Positions 52,495 through 62,184 of a DNA stretch of 64,000 nt are shown piece by piece; the first letter of the stretch is position 1, and each line of letters opens with the position of its first letter. Position numbers and translations under genes: made by a program. Origin of the DNA: Tianweitania aestuarii. Its GTDB lineage: Bacteria; Pseudomonadota; Alphaproteobacteria; Rhizobiales; Rhizobiaceae. The notes under the pieces are model-generated. The model saw nothing but the letters and a program-made list of their open reading frames with translations. It was not told the origin of the DNA and ran no database searches. The stretch covers positions 124,001 to 188,000 of the forward strand of contig NZ_JAFMNX010000005.1 in NCBI RefSeq assembly GCF_018457165.1. The letters are read 5' to 3'.

Positions 52495-53622
52495 ATGCGC
52501 GTGCTGGATCCCAACGACAATCTTGACCCGATCGACGAGACGAACAGCGTTCCCGGCGAAAGCGAAAGCACGGGTGACAAGCTCGAAGCGATCGTTGAAG
52601 TGCCGAAGATCCCCGGACTGGTTTACCAGACCGATGAAGGGCCCGGCATCACCCGCATTCGCGCCGGCACCGGGTTCGGCTACCGCGATCCCGATGGCAA
52701 GAAGATCACCGACATGGACGTGCGCGATCGTATCCGCATGCTGGCCATTCCGCCGGCCTGGGAGAATGTCTGGATTTCGCCCAATCCGTCCGGTCATATT
52801 CAGGCGACCGGACGCGACGTGAAGGGACGCAAGCAGTATCGCTATCATCCCAAATGGTCGGAACATCGCGACGAACAGAAATATTCCAACCTCAGCAATT
52901 TCGCCGATGCGCTGCCTTTGCTGCGCATGCAGGTGGAAAGCGATCTGCGGCGGCGCGGTTTGCCGTTCGAGCGCGTGGTGGCCTCCATCGTGTGGCTGCT
53001 CGACAATACGATGATCCGCGTCGGCAATCCCGCTTATGCGCGTGACAACAAGAGCTTCGGACTTACCACCCTGCGCGACCGGCATGTGAAGATCGAAGGC
53101 TCGAAGCTGCGCTTCGCCTTTCGCGGCAAGTCGGGCAAGGAATGGAACCTGGGACTGGTCGACCAGCGCATGGCCAAGATCATTCGCGCCACGCAGGACC
53201 TGCCGGGACAATCGCTGTTTCAGTATCTGGATGAAGACGGCAACCGGCACGCGATCCGCTCCGACGAGGTCAACGCCTATATTCGCGAACATACGCGCGG
53301 CGAATTTTCCGCCCGCAACTTCCGCACATGGGGCGGCACGATCAATGCGGCGTCCATCTTCAAGGATACGCCGCTGCCTGAAACGCAACGCGCCGCAAAG
53401 ATCGCGCTCAACGGCGTGCTCGACCGCGTCGCCACGCGGCTCGGCAACACCCGCGCGGTTTGCCGCCGATCCTATATTCATCCGCGCGTAATCGAAGGCT
53501 GGTCGGACGGCACGCTGGAAAACGAGCTGAAGGAAGCCCGTCGGTCCTGGCGCAAACCGGTGGAAGGCCTCGACGAAGAAGAAACCACGGTCAAAAAGTG
53601 GCTGGCAAGCCGACAGGCCTGA
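52495..53622 (+). CDS. DNA topoisomerase IB (poxvirus-type)
   Basis: A 375-residue type IB topoisomerase, which relaxes supercoils without ATP. It shows GTGFGYRDPDGKKITD and RIRMLAIPPAWENVWISPNPSGHIQATGRD near the N-terminus, RVGNPAYARDNKSFGLTTLRDRHV, the catalytic FRGKSGKEW region, and FRTWGGTINA. The Tyr nucleophile lies in the C-terminal RSYIHPRVIEGW. ATG at 52495. The first 40 residues are acidic and variable. Confidence 0.92.
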   Translation: MRVLDPNDNLDPIDETNSVPGESESTGDKLEAIVEVPKIPGLVYQTDEGPGITRIRAGTGFGYRDPDGKKITDMDVRDRIRMLAIPPAWENVWISPNPSGHIQATGRDVKGRKQYRYHPKWSEHRDEQKYSNLSNFADALPLLRMQVESDLRRRGLPFERVVASIVWLLDNTMIRVGNPAYARDNKSFGLTTLRDRHVKIEGSKLRFAFRGKSGKEWNLGLVDQRMAKIIRATQDLPGQSLFQYLDEDGNRHAIRSDEVNAYIREHTRGEFSARNFRTWGGTINAASIFKDTPLPETQRAAKIALNGVLDRVATRLGNTRAVCRRSYIHPRVIEGWSDGTLENELKEARRSWRKPVEGLDEEETTVKKWLASRQA

Positions 53623-53740
53623 CCAGGAACTTTCGCCTCTTCAAAGCATCGTTTCTTGACCCATATCGTGTCAGGGTCCATCACGCGGCAGCGGCATTGG
53701 TTGCTGTTGCGCGGGGGTTGGGAAGGCTGATCGAACCGGT

Positions 53741-54715
53741 ATGAAGCTTTCGAAATTTATCTGGCCGGTTGTCGGCGTCGTCGCTGTTCTTTTTTCGATC
53801 TGGCTTTTGATCCAGGAACTGCGAGGGCTTTCCCTCGACGAGTTGATGGAAAGCTTTGCGGCCATACCGATGCATCGGTGGGTGCTGGCCGGTCTTGCCA
53901 CGCTGGTCGCTTACATCGGTCTTGCCGGTTATGACCGGGTCGCGCTGCTGCATCTCGGGCGCAAGGGCATCTCCTTCACCTTCATCGCGCTTTGCTCTTT
54001 CACGACCTACGCCTTGTCGCACAACATCGGCGCCTCCGTGTTTTCAGGCGCTGTGGTGCGCTATCGCGCTTATGGCTCCAAGGGTTTGACTGCGCGAGAG
54101 ATCGGCATTCTCGTTGCCTTCTCGTCCTTCACCTTTGCGCTCGGCGTCATGCTGCTGTTTGCGTTGGTGCTGATCACCCATCCAGCCATCACCGAGCGCT
54201 TTGTCGGTCTTTTGCCGGTGGAGGCTTCGGCTGCGATGGGCTGGCTTCTGCTTGGGCTGGTCGCGCTTTACGTGATCTTTTCCTGGCTCGGCCTGCGTCC
54301 GCTGCGGATCGGCACGTTCGAGCTGCATTATCCTCGCCTGCCGGTGGTGTCGCGACAGCTCCTCATGGCCCCGATCGAGATCCTGGCTGCAGCCGCAATC
54401 ATCTATTTCGCGCTGCCGGCCGAGGGCAATCCGGGCTATTGGGTCGTGCTTGGCGTGTTCCTCGTATCCTTTTCCGCAGCGCTGATTTCGCATGCGCCGG
54501 GCGGCATCGGCGTGCTGGAACTCGTATTCATCACCGCTTTGCCGGAGATGCGGCAGGAAGACGTTCTGGCGGCCTTGCTGATCTTCCGCCTGTTCTACCT
54601 CCTGATCCCCTTCGTTCTGGCGCTGTTCGTGATCCTCGGCTTCGAGCGCTCGCAGTTCGGCCGCAAGGACGTTGCGCCGACCGTTCCACCGGCGCCGACC
54701 GTGCCGCCGCGCTGA
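53741..54715 (+). CDS. YbhN/LPG-synthase-type transmembrane protein (UPF0104)
   Basis: A 324-residue membrane protein with about eight helices, matching the flippase-like transmembrane part of lysylphosphatidylglycerol synthases: TYALSHNIGASVFSGAVVRYRAY near residue 90, and SAALISHAPGGIGVLELVFI near 250. The catalytic aminoacyl-transferase domain of MprF is absent, so no lysine transfer is expected. It ends in a Pro-rich tail (TVPPAPTVPPR). Function is not established. Confidence 0.85.
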   Translation: MKLSKFIWPVVGVVAVLFSIWLLIQELRGLSLDELMESFAAIPMHRWVLAGLATLVAYIGLAGYDRVALLHLGRKGISFTFIALCSFTTYALSHNIGASVFSGAVVRYRAYGSKGLTAREIGILVAFSSFTFALGVMLLFALVLITHPAITERFVGLLPVEASAAMGWLLLGLVALYVIFSWLGLRPLRIGTFELHYPRLPVVSRQLLMAPIEILAAAAIIYFALPAEGNPGYWVVLGVFLVSFSAALISHAPGGIGVLELVFITALPEMRQEDVLAALLIFRLFYLLIPFVLALFVILGFERSQFGRKDVAPTVPPAPTVPPR

Positions 54716-54804
54716 TACGCCCAAGCCGCCTTGAGCTTTGGGCCAGCGCCTAGGCGCGCTGGCGGGGAGGGGCTACAGAGCCGGATCGTTGTTTCCGGTG
54801 ACCT

Positions 54805-55698
54805 ATGCCCGCTTCGCTTTTTCGTTTCATGCCGGCGCTGTTCGTTGTGCTGTGGTCCACCGGCTTTATCGGCGCGCGTTTTGCCATGCCGCATGCCGAA
54901 CCGCTCGGCTTTCTGGCCATTCGCTTCGGCCTGTCCTTTGCGATCCTGTTTCTGGCCGTGCTGATCCTGCGCAAGCCCCGGCTGCCGGCGCGGATCGCAC
55001 TCCATGCGGCGATCGCTGGCGCATTGCTGCACGGTGTTTATCTCGGCTTCGTGTTCTGGGTGATCCATGAAGGGTTTCCGGCTGGACTGACGGCGGCGAT
55101 CGTCAGCCTGCAGCCGGTGCTGGTGGCGATCTTTGCCGCACTGTTTCTGGGCGAAACCGTTTCGTGGCGTCAGTGGACGGGCATTGCGCTCGGTCTTCTT
55201 GGAACCGTGCTGGTGCTGTTGCCCAAGCTCGGCTTCACCGATCCGGGTGCGACGCCGATCACCATTGCCGGCTGCGTTCTCGCATTGCTCGGCATCAGCG
55301 CCGGAACGCTGTGGCAGAAGCGCTTCGTGGGTCAGGCCGATCTGCTTGCCGGCACGCTGTGGCAATATCTCGGGGCGGCGATCGTGATGCTGCTACCCGC
55401 TCTTTTGCTCGAACAGGGTCGATTCACGTGGAACCCCAGCCTTGTTCTGTCGCTGCTGTGGCTGGTATTCGGCCTTTCGCTCGGTGCCGTCTTTCTTCTT
55501 ATGGCGATGATCAAGAACGGCGCGGTGTCGAAGGTGTCGTCCTTGTTCTACCTCGTGCCGACCGTGACGGCGCTGATGGCGTTCTTTCTGTTCGGCGAAC
55601 AACTGGAGCCGGTGCAGCTTGCCGGCATGGTTCTGGTGGGAGCGGGCGTGGCGCTTGCCACGCGTCAGGCCTCGACCCTGCGGCGCGCTTCGCGATAA
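54805..55698 (+). CDS. EamA (DMT superfamily) transporter
   Basis: A 297-residue membrane protein with ten predicted helices in two EamA repeats: WSTGFIGARFAMPHAEPLGFLAIRF at the start of the first and GISAGTLWQKRFVG at the start of the second. DMT carriers export small metabolites such as amino acids; the substrate is not known. Its 3' end overlaps the convergent BrkB gene by 34 bases. Confidence 0.9.
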   Translation: MPASLFRFMPALFVVLWSTGFIGARFAMPHAEPLGFLAIRFGLSFAILFLAVLILRKPRLPARIALHAAIAGALLHGVYLGFVFWVIHEGFPAGLTAAIVSLQPVLVAIFAALFLGETVSWRQWTGIALGLLGTVLVLLPKLGFTDPGATPITIAGCVLALLGISAGTLWQKRFVGQADLLAGTLWQYLGAAIVMLLPALLLEQGRFTWNPSLVLSLLWLVFGLSLGAVFLLMAMIKNGAVSKVSSLFYLVPTVTALMAFFLFGEQLEPVQLAGMVLVGAGVALATRQASTLRRASR

Positions 55699-56570
55699 CG
55701 GCGGATCGAGGTGTTGAGTTCTCCGCCCAGGATGAAGATCGCCGAGATGATATAAAGAAAGACGATCGCCACCATGATCGAGGCCAATCCCGCATAGGTG
55801 GTGGCATAGGTGGAGAAGCGGCTGAGATAAGCCGCGAATACCGTCGATCCCACGAACCAGGCCGCCAGCGTGAAGGCGATGCCCGGGATGACGTGACGAA
55901 AGCGGCGCTTGCCGGCCGGCAGCCAGAAATGGATCGCCATCAGGCTCAGAATGATCACGCAGATCACGATGATATAGCGCCACAGATTGAGTGTGCCGAT
56001 GAAGTTCGGCTCGATCCAGTCCACATTGCGCTCGGCAAAGGCCGCTACCAGCGGCGCCACCACGAGAAGCGCTGAAATCACCACGATGCCGATCGTGGCG
56101 ATCAGCACGAAAAGGAGGCTTTGCAGCCGGCGAAAGATAAAGGAGCGGTTTTCGCTCACCCGGTATGCGCGGTTGAGCGACACACGCAGCGCTTCCACCC
56201 CGTTCGAGGCGAAGATCGCGGCTGCGATCACCGAAACGGTCAGGAAATCGCTGCGCTGAACGGTGAGCACATTCGTCACCTCCTGCGCGATCGGGGCGGC
56301 GATCGCTTCCGGCCACGCATCGAAGATCAGATGGATCGCAGTGTCCGAAAAGGCGCTGGCGCCGAGAAAGCTGGCAAGCGCCGCGGCAAAGATCAGAAAC
56401 GGAAACAAAGCGAGGATGGCAGAAAGGGCAAGGTGGCTCGCCATTGACCAGCCATCGTCGGAATCGAAATGATTGTAAGCGTCGAGCGCAATCTTGCGTC
56501 CCGCTTTCGCGATGCGCCTGAGCCGTCCGGGCTTTCTTTTCTGGTTCGCGACAGGCGAGAACTCAAACAT
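55665..56570 (-). CDS. YihY/BrkB family inner-membrane protein
   Basis: A 301-residue protein with about six helices. It contains HFDSDDGWSMASHLALSAILALFPFLIF near residue 35, typical of the family, and WFVGSTVFAAYLSRFSTYATTYAGLASIMVAIVFLYIISAIFILGGELN near the end. Once called ribonuclease BN by mistake; its real function is unknown. It is convergent with the EamA gene. Confidence 0.9.
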   Translation of the reverse strand: MFEFSPVANQKRKPGRLRRIAKAGRKIALDAYNHFDSDDGWSMASHLALSAILALFPFLIFAAALASFLGASAFSDTAIHLIFDAWPEAIAAPIAQEVTNVLTVQRSDFLTVSVIAAAIFASNGVEALRVSLNRAYRVSENRSFIFRRLQSLLFVLIATIGIVVISALLVVAPLVAAFAERNVDWIEPNFIGTLNLWRYIIVICVIILSLMAIHFWLPAGKRRFRHVIPGIAFTLAAWFVGSTVFAAYLSRFSTYATTYAGLASIMVAIVFLYIISAIFILGGELNTSIRRYREARRRVEA

Positions 56571-56721
56571 TCTTCACCGCTTGATCATCGGGCGATTGTC
56601 AGTTCCTATGGCCGTGGTCTCGCCACGATACGTGATTTCCTTAAAGCACGTGCCTATATAGGGCAAAGTTGCAGATCACTGCAGCACGCAGTTTCCGACG
56701 CGAACCACAAAAGAGATAATC

Positions 56722-56922
56722 ATGGCCATTGTTTTCAACATGCTCGCCGTTCTTGTGATGGTTGCGGTTGTTGTTGTTCTGTTGCGGGGCCTCGTCGTGA
56801 TGATGCGCGGCGGTTCGGGCAATACGTCGAACAAGCTGATGCAGGCGCGTGTCGGGCTCCAGTTTGTGGCACTGGTTTTGATCATGACCGCCTACTGGTT
56901 CTCGCAGCACGCGGGTTCCTGA
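56722..56922 (+). CDS. HIG1-type twin transmembrane protein
   Basis: A 66-residue protein with two helices, MLAVLVMVAVVVVLLRGLVVMM and GLQFVALVLIMTAYWF. They are separated by a loop with the HIG1 signature spacing Arg-x-x-x-Gln (NKLMQARVGLQ). Mitochondrial relatives stabilise respiratory supercomplexes and cytochrome oxidase; the bacterial role is open. It is followed after 33 bases by the adenosyltransferase gene. Confidence 0.8.
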   Translation: MAIVFNMLAVLVMVAVVVVLLRGLVVMMRGGSGNTSNKLMQARVGLQFVALVLIMTAYWFSQHAGS

Positions 56923-56955
56923 CCGCCCTTGTCAGCAGACTGAAGGGGCAGGCAG

Positions 56956-57534
56956 ATGGTCAAGCTGAACAAGATCTACACGCGCACCGGCGACGACGGG
57001 ACAACCGGTCTCGCCGCAGGTCCGCGCCGCGCGAAATACGATCTGCGCGTGGAAGCCTATGGCACGGTGGATGAAGCCAATTGCTGCATCGGCATGGCGC
57101 GGCTTCATACGCATGAACTGCTCCAGATCGACGCGATGCTGGCGCGCATGCAGAACGATTTCTTTGACCTCGGTGCCGATCTTGCCACCCCCGACACCGG
57201 AACCGATCTCGGCTATGAGCCGCTGCGGATTACGCCTGCGCAGGTGGAGCGGGTCGAGGCCGACATCGACCAGTTGAACGCCGCGATCAAGCCGCTGAAA
57301 AGCTTCGTTCTGCCGGGCGGCTCGCCGGCCGCTGCGGCACTCCATCTGGCCCGCACGGTGACACGGCGCGCCGAGCGCATCATCGTTCATCTGGCTGCCG
57401 ACGATCAGGAAAAGGTGAGCGCGGACGTCATTCGCTATGTGAACCGCGCATCCGATTTCCTGTTCGTCGCCGCGCGCGCCTTGAACGACAATGGCGACAG
57501 CGATGTGTTGTGGGTGCCCGGGCAAAATCGCTGA
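56956..57534 (+). CDS. Cob(I)alamin adenosyltransferase, PduO type
   Basis: A 192-residue enzyme that attaches the 5'-deoxyadenosyl group of ATP to cobalt, completing coenzyme B12. It shows the N-terminal ATP-binding motif YTRTGDDGTTGLA (residues 8-20), YGTVDEANCCIGMAR near 35, and FVLPGGSPAAAALHLARTVTRRAER near 120, then YVNRASDFLFVAAR. It fits functionally with cobS/cobT elsewhere in the window. Between it and etfB lie about 170 bases. Confidence 0.93.
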   Translation: MVKLNKIYTRTGDDGTTGLAAGPRRAKYDLRVEAYGTVDEANCCIGMARLHTHELLQIDAMLARMQNDFFDLGADLATPDTGTDLGYEPLRITPAQVERVEADIDQLNAAIKPLKSFVLPGGSPAAAALHLARTVTRRAERIIVHLAADDQEKVSADVIRYVNRASDFLFVAARALNDNGDSDVLWVPGQNR

Positions 57535-57702
57535 TGCGGCGGGTGCAATGCCGGCCGTTCAAACGATGGTTAGGTATTGACGGGCGCGGCCACCATGACT
57601 AGGCCTTGCCGCGTGTTTGGGCGTGTATGTCGGCATTCAGCTAGCGATTGCAGCCAGCGTTTGTTACCGACGCGCAATTCCGAGAGATAGAGGTAGTTGA
57701 CG

Positions 57703-58449
57703 ATGAAAGTCCTGGTCCCGGTAAAGCGGGTTGTCGATTACAACGTCAAGATCCGCGTCAAGTCTGACGGATCGGGCGTCGAACTCGCCAACGTGAAGAT
57801 GTCGATGAATCCGTTCGACGAGATCGCTGTTGAAGAAGCGATCCGCTTGAAGGAAGCCGGCAAGGTCGAAGAGATCATCGTTGTTTCGGTTGGTCCGCAG
57901 CAGGCTCAGGAAACGCTGCGCACCGCGCTCGCCATGGGCGCCGACCGCGCGATCCTCGTGAAGGTCGAGGAAACCACCGAGCCGCTCACCGTCGCCAAGC
58001 TCCTCAAGGGCGTGGTTGATGCCGAACAGCCGGGCCTCGTGATCCTCGGCAAGCAGGCGATCGACGACGACGCCAACCAGACCGGCCAGATGCTGTCGGC
58101 GCTGCTCGGCTGGAGCCAGGCAACCTTTGCATCCAAGCTCGAGATCGAAGGCGAAAGCGCCAAGGTCACGCGCGAAGTGGATGGCGGTTTGCAGGTCGTG
58201 AACGTCAAGATGCCGGCGATCGTCACCACCGATCTGCGCTTGAACCAGCCGCGTTACGCATCGCTGCCCAACATCATGAAGGCCAAGAAGAAGCCGCTCG
58301 ACGAAAAGTCGGCTGCCGATCTTGGCGTCGAGATCAAGCAGCGCCTCACCGTCCTGAAGACCGAAGAGCCGAGTGGCCGCAAGGCCGGCGTCAAGGTCAA
58401 GGACGTGGCGGAGCTGGTTTCCAGCCTCAAGTCCGCCGGCGTGCTCTGA
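57703..58449 (+). CDS. etfB: Electron transfer flavoprotein subunit beta
   Basis: A 248-residue subunit: [54 protein letters not shown] and [21 protein letters not shown]. It binds AMP and pairs with EtfA to pass electrons from acyl-CoA dehydrogenases to ETF-ubiquinone oxidoreductase. The start is the ATG at 57703; a TTG six bases earlier is in frame. etfA begins 24 bases after its stop. Confidence 0.96.
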   Translation: MKVLVPVKRVVDYNVKIRVKSDGSGVELANVKMSMNPFDEIAVEEAIRLKEAGKVEEIIVVSVGPQQAQETLRTALAMGADRAILVKVEETTEPLTVAKLLKGVVDAEQPGLVILGKQAIDDDANQTGQMLSALLGWSQATFASKLEIEGESAKVTREVDGGLQVVNVKMPAIVTTDLRLNQPRYASLPNIMKAKKKPLDEKSAADLGVEIKQRLTVLKTEEPSGRKAGVKVKDVAELVSSLKSAGVL

Positions 58450-58473
58450 GTTCGGAAGAAAGGAAAAGACATC

Positions 58474-59403
58474 ATGGCTATTCTCCTCATCGCCGAACAC
58501 GACAACGCATCGCTGTCCGACCAGACCGCCAAGGCGCTGACCGCCGCCACCCAGATCGGTGGCGATGTCGACGTGCTGGTGGCCGGCAAGGGCGCGCAAG
58601 GCGTGGCCGATGCCGCTGCCAAGCTCCAGGGCGTGCGCAAGGTTCTGCTGGCTGACAGCGACGATCTGGCTGAACGCCTGGCCGAGCCACTGGCTGACAC
58701 CGTTGTTTCGATGGCCGACGGCTATGACACGATCGTCGCCCCGGCCACTTCCATGGGCAAGAACGTGCTGCCGCGCGTCGCAGCCCTGCTCGATGTGATG
58801 CAGATCTCCGAGATCATCGAAGTGGTTTCGGCCGACACGTTCAAGCGTCCGATCTATGCCGGCAACGCGATCCAGACCGTGCAGTCCAACGATCCCAAGA
58901 AGGTGATCACGGTTCGCACCGCGTCCTTCTCGGCTGCGGGCGAGGGCGGTTCGGCTTCGGTCGAAAACGCATCGGCCGCTGCCAATCCGGGCCTGTCCAC
59001 CTTTGTGGAAAACCGTTTGTCGGAAAGCGATCGTCCGGAGCTCACCTCCGCCAAGATCATCATCTCGGGCGGTCGTGCGCTGGGTTCGTCGGAGAAGTTC
59101 GAGGAAGTCATCGTACCGGTGGCCGACAAGCTCGGTGCCGCGATCGGTGCCAGCCGAGCTGCCGTCGATGCCGGCTATGCACCCAACGACTGGCAGGTCG
59201 GCCAGACCGGCAAGGTCGTGGCGCCCGAGCTCTACATTGCCTGCGGCATTTCCGGTGCGATCCAGCACCTTGCCGGCATGAAGGATAGCAAGGTCATCGT
59301 GGCCATCAACAAGGACGAGGAAGCGCCGATCTTCCAGGTTGCCGATTACGGCCTCGTCGGCGATCTTTTCACGATCCTGCCGGAACTTGAAAAGGCGCTT
59401 TGA
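58474..59403 (+). CDS. etfA: Electron transfer flavoprotein subunit alpha
   Basis: A 309-residue FAD-binding subunit. The C-terminal FAD domain has [50 protein letters not shown] and [28 protein letters not shown]. It forms a heterodimer with EtfB. A strong hairpin terminator follows at 59434. Confidence 0.97.
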   Translation: MAILLIAEHDNASLSDQTAKALTAATQIGGDVDVLVAGKGAQGVADAAAKLQGVRKVLLADSDDLAERLAEPLADTVVSMADGYDTIVAPATSMGKNVLPRVAALLDVMQISEIIEVVSADTFKRPIYAGNAIQTVQSNDPKKVITVRTASFSAAGEGGSASVENASAAANPGLSTFVENRLSESDRPELTSAKIIISGGRALGSSEKFEEVIVPVADKLGAAIGASRAAVDAGYAPNDWQVGQTGKVVAPELYIACGISGAIQHLAGMKDSKVIVAINKDEEAPIFQVADYGLVGDLFTILPELEKAL

Positions 59404-59433
59404 CTTTCGTCGGTGAGATTGGGCAAAGTGATG

Positions 59434-59463
59434 AAGGCGGGATCCCTTGATCCCGCCTTTTCT
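59434..59463 (+). terminator. Intrinsic terminator after etfBA
   Basis: AAGGCGGGATC and GATCCCGCCTT form an 11 bp stem with loop CCTT, followed by TTTCT, 31 bases after the etfA stop. Confidence 0.85.
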
Positions 59464-59507
59464 ATCTTTCAAGCGGCGCAAAGCCGCGTGCGGTGGGGTG
59501 ATACGCA

Positions 59508-60383
59508 ATGGCAATCGAAACCGTAGGCGTCATCGGCGCTGGCCAGATGGGAAGCGGCATCGCGCAGGTCGCCGCCATCGCCGGCTACAAGGTGCGGTTC
59601 TACGATGTCTCGGCCGACAGGATCGAGGCCGGTCTGGCAACGATCAGCGGCAATCTCGCGCGCTCCGTGTCGTCGGGCAAGCTGACGGAAGCCGAACGCC
59701 ACGCGGCCATCGGCCAGATCACGGCTGCCAATGCCATCGACGACTTGGCCGCCGCCGATCTCGTGATCGAAGCGGCCACGGAAGACGAAACGGTCAAGCG
59801 CAAGATCTTTGCGCAGCTTTGCCCGGTTCTGAACCCGACCGCCATCGTCGCCACCAACACGTCGTCGATTTCGATTACCCGGTTGGCCGCGCAGACCGAT
59901 CGTCCCGAGCGCTTCATCGGCATTCACTTCATGAACCCGGTTCCAGCCATGAAGCTGGTGGAACTGGTGCGCGGTATCGCCACCGAAGACGCCACCTTCG
60001 AGGCCGCGCGCGACTTCGTGTCGAAGCTCGACAAGACGGTGACCACGGCCGAGGATTTCCCGGCCTTCATCGTCAACCGCATTCTCCTGCCGATGATCAA
60101 CGAAGCGATTTACACCCTTTATGAGGGTGTCGGTTCGGTTGAAGCGATCGATACGGCCATGAAGCTTGGCGCCAACCACCCGATGGGTCCGCTGCAGCTG
60201 GCCGACTTCATCGGCTTGGACACCTGCCTGTCGATCATGCAGGTGCTGCATGATGGCTTGTCGGACTCCAAGTATCGGCCGTGTCCGTTGCTGGTGAAAT
60301 ATGTCGAAGCCGGCTGGCTTGGCCGCAAGGTCGGTCGCGGCTTCTATGATTATCGCGGTGAAACGCCGGTTCCGACACGCTGA
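59508..60383 (+). CDS. 3-hydroxybutyryl-CoA dehydrogenase
   Basis: A 291-residue NAD(P)-dependent dehydrogenase: Rossmann loop GAGQMGSGIAQ near residue 10, AATEDETVKRKIF, TNTSSISITRLA, catalytic His in GIHFMNPVPAMKLVE near 140 and GANHPMGPLQLADFIGLD near 225. It oxidises or reduces the 3-hydroxyacyl-CoA of butyrate or PHB metabolism. Lying next to etfBA suggests a joint role in short-chain acyl-CoA oxidation, although a terminator separates them. Confidence 0.93.
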   Translation: MAIETVGVIGAGQMGSGIAQVAAIAGYKVRFYDVSADRIEAGLATISGNLARSVSSGKLTEAERHAAIGQITAANAIDDLAAADLVIEAATEDETVKRKIFAQLCPVLNPTAIVATNTSSISITRLAAQTDRPERFIGIHFMNPVPAMKLVELVRGIATEDATFEAARDFVSKLDKTVTTAEDFPAFIVNRILLPMINEAIYTLYEGVGSVEAIDTAMKLGANHPMGPLQLADFIGLDTCLSIMQVLHDGLSDSKYRPCPLLVKYVEAGWLGRKVGRGFYDYRGETPVPTR

Positions 60384-60430
60384 GCCAAGTAGAAAGCGGC
60401 TTTGATCGCTCGATTTGTGTCTTTTGTGCA

Positions 60431-60455
60431 TCAGCGGTCGGGTAACGACCGCTGA
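60431..60455 (+). terminator. Hairpin after the hydroxybutyryl-CoA dehydrogenase gene
   Basis: TCAGCGGTCG and CGACCGCTGA form a perfect 10 bp stem with a GGTAA loop, 48 bases after the stop codon. No T run follows directly. Confidence 0.55.
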
Positions 60456-60551
60456 AACGCCACAAACGCTTTTGTGATGCGCAACCGGAAGCATCCTCCT
60501 CTAGTTCTTCAATCGCTCAGCAACACGCGATCGAATTGGGGGATTCCCGTA

Positions 60552-61379
60552 ATGAAGAAGTTTCTACTGCTCGCTTCGGCGACCATGATTTCTGCACCAG
60601 CCTTTGCGGCTGACGTCGTGATGGAAGAGCCGCCGGCACCGGTGGTGATGGAAGTTCCGGCAACGCGCGACTGGAGCGGCCTGTATGTCGGTCTCCAGGC
60701 TGGCTATGGCTTCGGTGACGATGGCCAGGTCGAACTGAGCCCGTTCACGCCAGCCCTCGTTGGCCCGTTCACGCCGGCAGGTGCCCCGGTTGGTTCCTCC
60801 TTCAATGCCAATGGCGACTTTGACGACGGTTTCGTCGGCGGCGCGCATATCGGTTACGATCAGCAGTACGGCAAGATCGTTCTCGGCGGCATTCTCGACA
60901 TCAACTACACCGATCTTGGCGATGAACAGCGCGCCTTCTCGCGCTCGCCTGCCGAATATGTCGTAGAGCGTGACCTCGATTACCTCGCGACCCTGCGCGG
61001 CCGTCTTGGCTATGCGTTCAACGATCGCTTCATGGCCTATGCAACGGGCGGTCTGGCTTACGGTCAGGTCGACTTCAACTATCGCCAGGGCGCTGCGTCT
61101 CCGGCGAGCACCGTTTCGACTTCCGGCGGCCAGGATTCCGATTTCGGCTACACGGTCGGCGGCGGCATCGAAATGCGCGCGACGGACAAGATCTCGTTCG
61201 GTCTTGAATATCTCTACACCAACCTCGGCGGCAACGATTACTCGGCCAATCTGCAGGGCGGACCTTTCGGCGGTGTCGGTGGTGCTGCAGGCACCAACCC
61301 TGGCGGCACGACGCTGGTTGGTTCGGATGACGACTTCGACTTCCACACGATCCAGGCCAAGGTGTCCTACCGCTTCTAA
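60552..61379 (+). CDS. Outer-membrane beta-barrel protein (Omp25/31-like)
   Basis: A 275-residue protein with a signal peptide (MKKFLLLASATMISAPAFAA). The mature part has DWSGLYVGLQAGYGFG, GGAHIGYDQQYGKIVLGGILD, LRGRLGYAFNDRFMAYATGGLAYG and ends VSYRF, with the final Phe expected for insertion by Bam. Similar proteins are the major Omp25/Omp31/RopB-type surface proteins of Rhizobiales. The start ATG at 60552 follows a GGGGGA site; the longer frame from 60474 is not used. A terminator follows. Confidence 0.93.
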   Translation: MKKFLLLASATMISAPAFAADVVMEEPPAPVVMEVPATRDWSGLYVGLQAGYGFGDDGQVELSPFTPALVGPFTPAGAPVGSSFNANGDFDDGFVGGAHIGYDQQYGKIVLGGILDINYTDLGDEQRAFSRSPAEYVVERDLDYLATLRGRLGYAFNDRFMAYATGGLAYGQVDFNYRQGAASPASTVSTSGGQDSDFGYTVGGGIEMRATDKISFGLEYLYTNLGGNDYSANLQGGPFGGVGGAAGTNPGGTTLVGSDDDFDFHTIQAKVSYRF

Positions 61380-61414
61380 GGCGTGAGGCATCCTGGTTGC
61401 TGAGCAGCCTTGAT

Positions 61415-61450
61415 TAAAAAACCCGCCGGAGCGATCCGGCGGGTTTTCTT
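61415..61450. terminator. Bidirectional terminator between the Omp gene and tlpA
   Basis: AAAAAACCCGCCGGA and TCCGGCGGGTTTTCTTT form a strong stem. It has an A run on the left and a T run on the right, so it can serve both convergent genes. Confidence 0.9.
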
Positions 61451-61487
61451 TGTTCAGCGGGTGAAAAGGGACAGCGGCTTGGGCGGC

Positions 61488-62156
61488 TCAGTTCTTGCGG
61501 GCTTCGGCTATCAGCCGGCGCGCGTCTTCGCTGTTCCATTCTGCCGGCCCGTTCATGTGGGTCAGCAAACATCCGTCTTCGTCGATCAGAAGGGTCACGG
61601 GCAGGCCAAGCGCCAGCGCGCGGGACTTCAGCTCGTTGAAGATGCCGAGCGAGTTGTCGCGGTAATGGGCGAGTGCCGTGACGCCGGTATCGGCCAGAAA
61701 CGCCTTCGGCTTGGTGTCGTCGCCGGTATCGATATTGACTGCGACGACTTCGAAGCCGTCATCGCCGACCTCCTTCTCGAGCGCGTCGAGCGCCGGCATT
61801 TCCTCGCGGCATGGCGCGCACCAGGTTGCCCACAGGTTGAGAAGAACGGTCTTGTTCTTCAGGTCGGCAATCGTCATCGGCTGTCCGGCGGGATCGTTGA
61901 AGGCCAGCGACGCCAGGGATTGCGGCGGATCGGCCGGCAACATGGCCGCGACCTCGCCGATGGCGGCCTCGCCGACGCGCTGTGCCTTGTCGGCCTTGGC
62001 TGCGCAAACGCGATCTTCGGGTGAACCGCTGGCGGCAGCGAACTTGCCAGTTTCCCCGCCATTCACGTATACGGCAACCGCACCCGCCATGGCGCCCGCC
62101 AGCGCGGCAATCGCGATCCAGCGTTTTGCCGGAAAGAGTTTGGTGCGCTCAGTCAT
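61488..62156 (-). CDS. tlpA: Thiol:disulfide interchange protein TlpA
   Basis: A 222-residue thioredoxin-fold protein anchored by one N-terminal helix ([19 protein letters not shown]). The redox site is WCAPC in [20 protein letters not shown], with the cis-Pro in [12 protein letters not shown]. TlpA keeps copper-chaperone and cytochrome-oxidase cysteines reduced in the periplasm. The start ATG at 62156 (MTERTKLF) is chosen just ahead of the membrane anchor. It is divergent from argH, 28 bases apart, the usual Rhizobiales arrangement. Confidence 0.92.
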   Translation of the reverse strand: MTERTKLFPAKRWIAIAALAGAMAGAVAVYVNGGETGKFAAASGSPEDRVCAAKADKAQRVGEAAIGEVAAMLPADPPQSLASLAFNDPAGQPMTIADLKNKTVLLNLWATWCAPCREEMPALDALEKEVGDDGFEVVAVNIDTGDDTKPKAFLADTGVTALAHYRDNSLGIFNELKSRALALGLPVTLLIDEDGCLLTHMNGPAEWNSEDARRLIAEARKN

Positions 62157-62184
62157 GATCTGTCTCCGAGAGCCGCGTATCACG

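Noticed and set aside
57664-59514. 616-codon minus-strand open frame
   Set aside because: Antisense to etfB and etfA together, spanning both plus their gap; no recognisable motifs.
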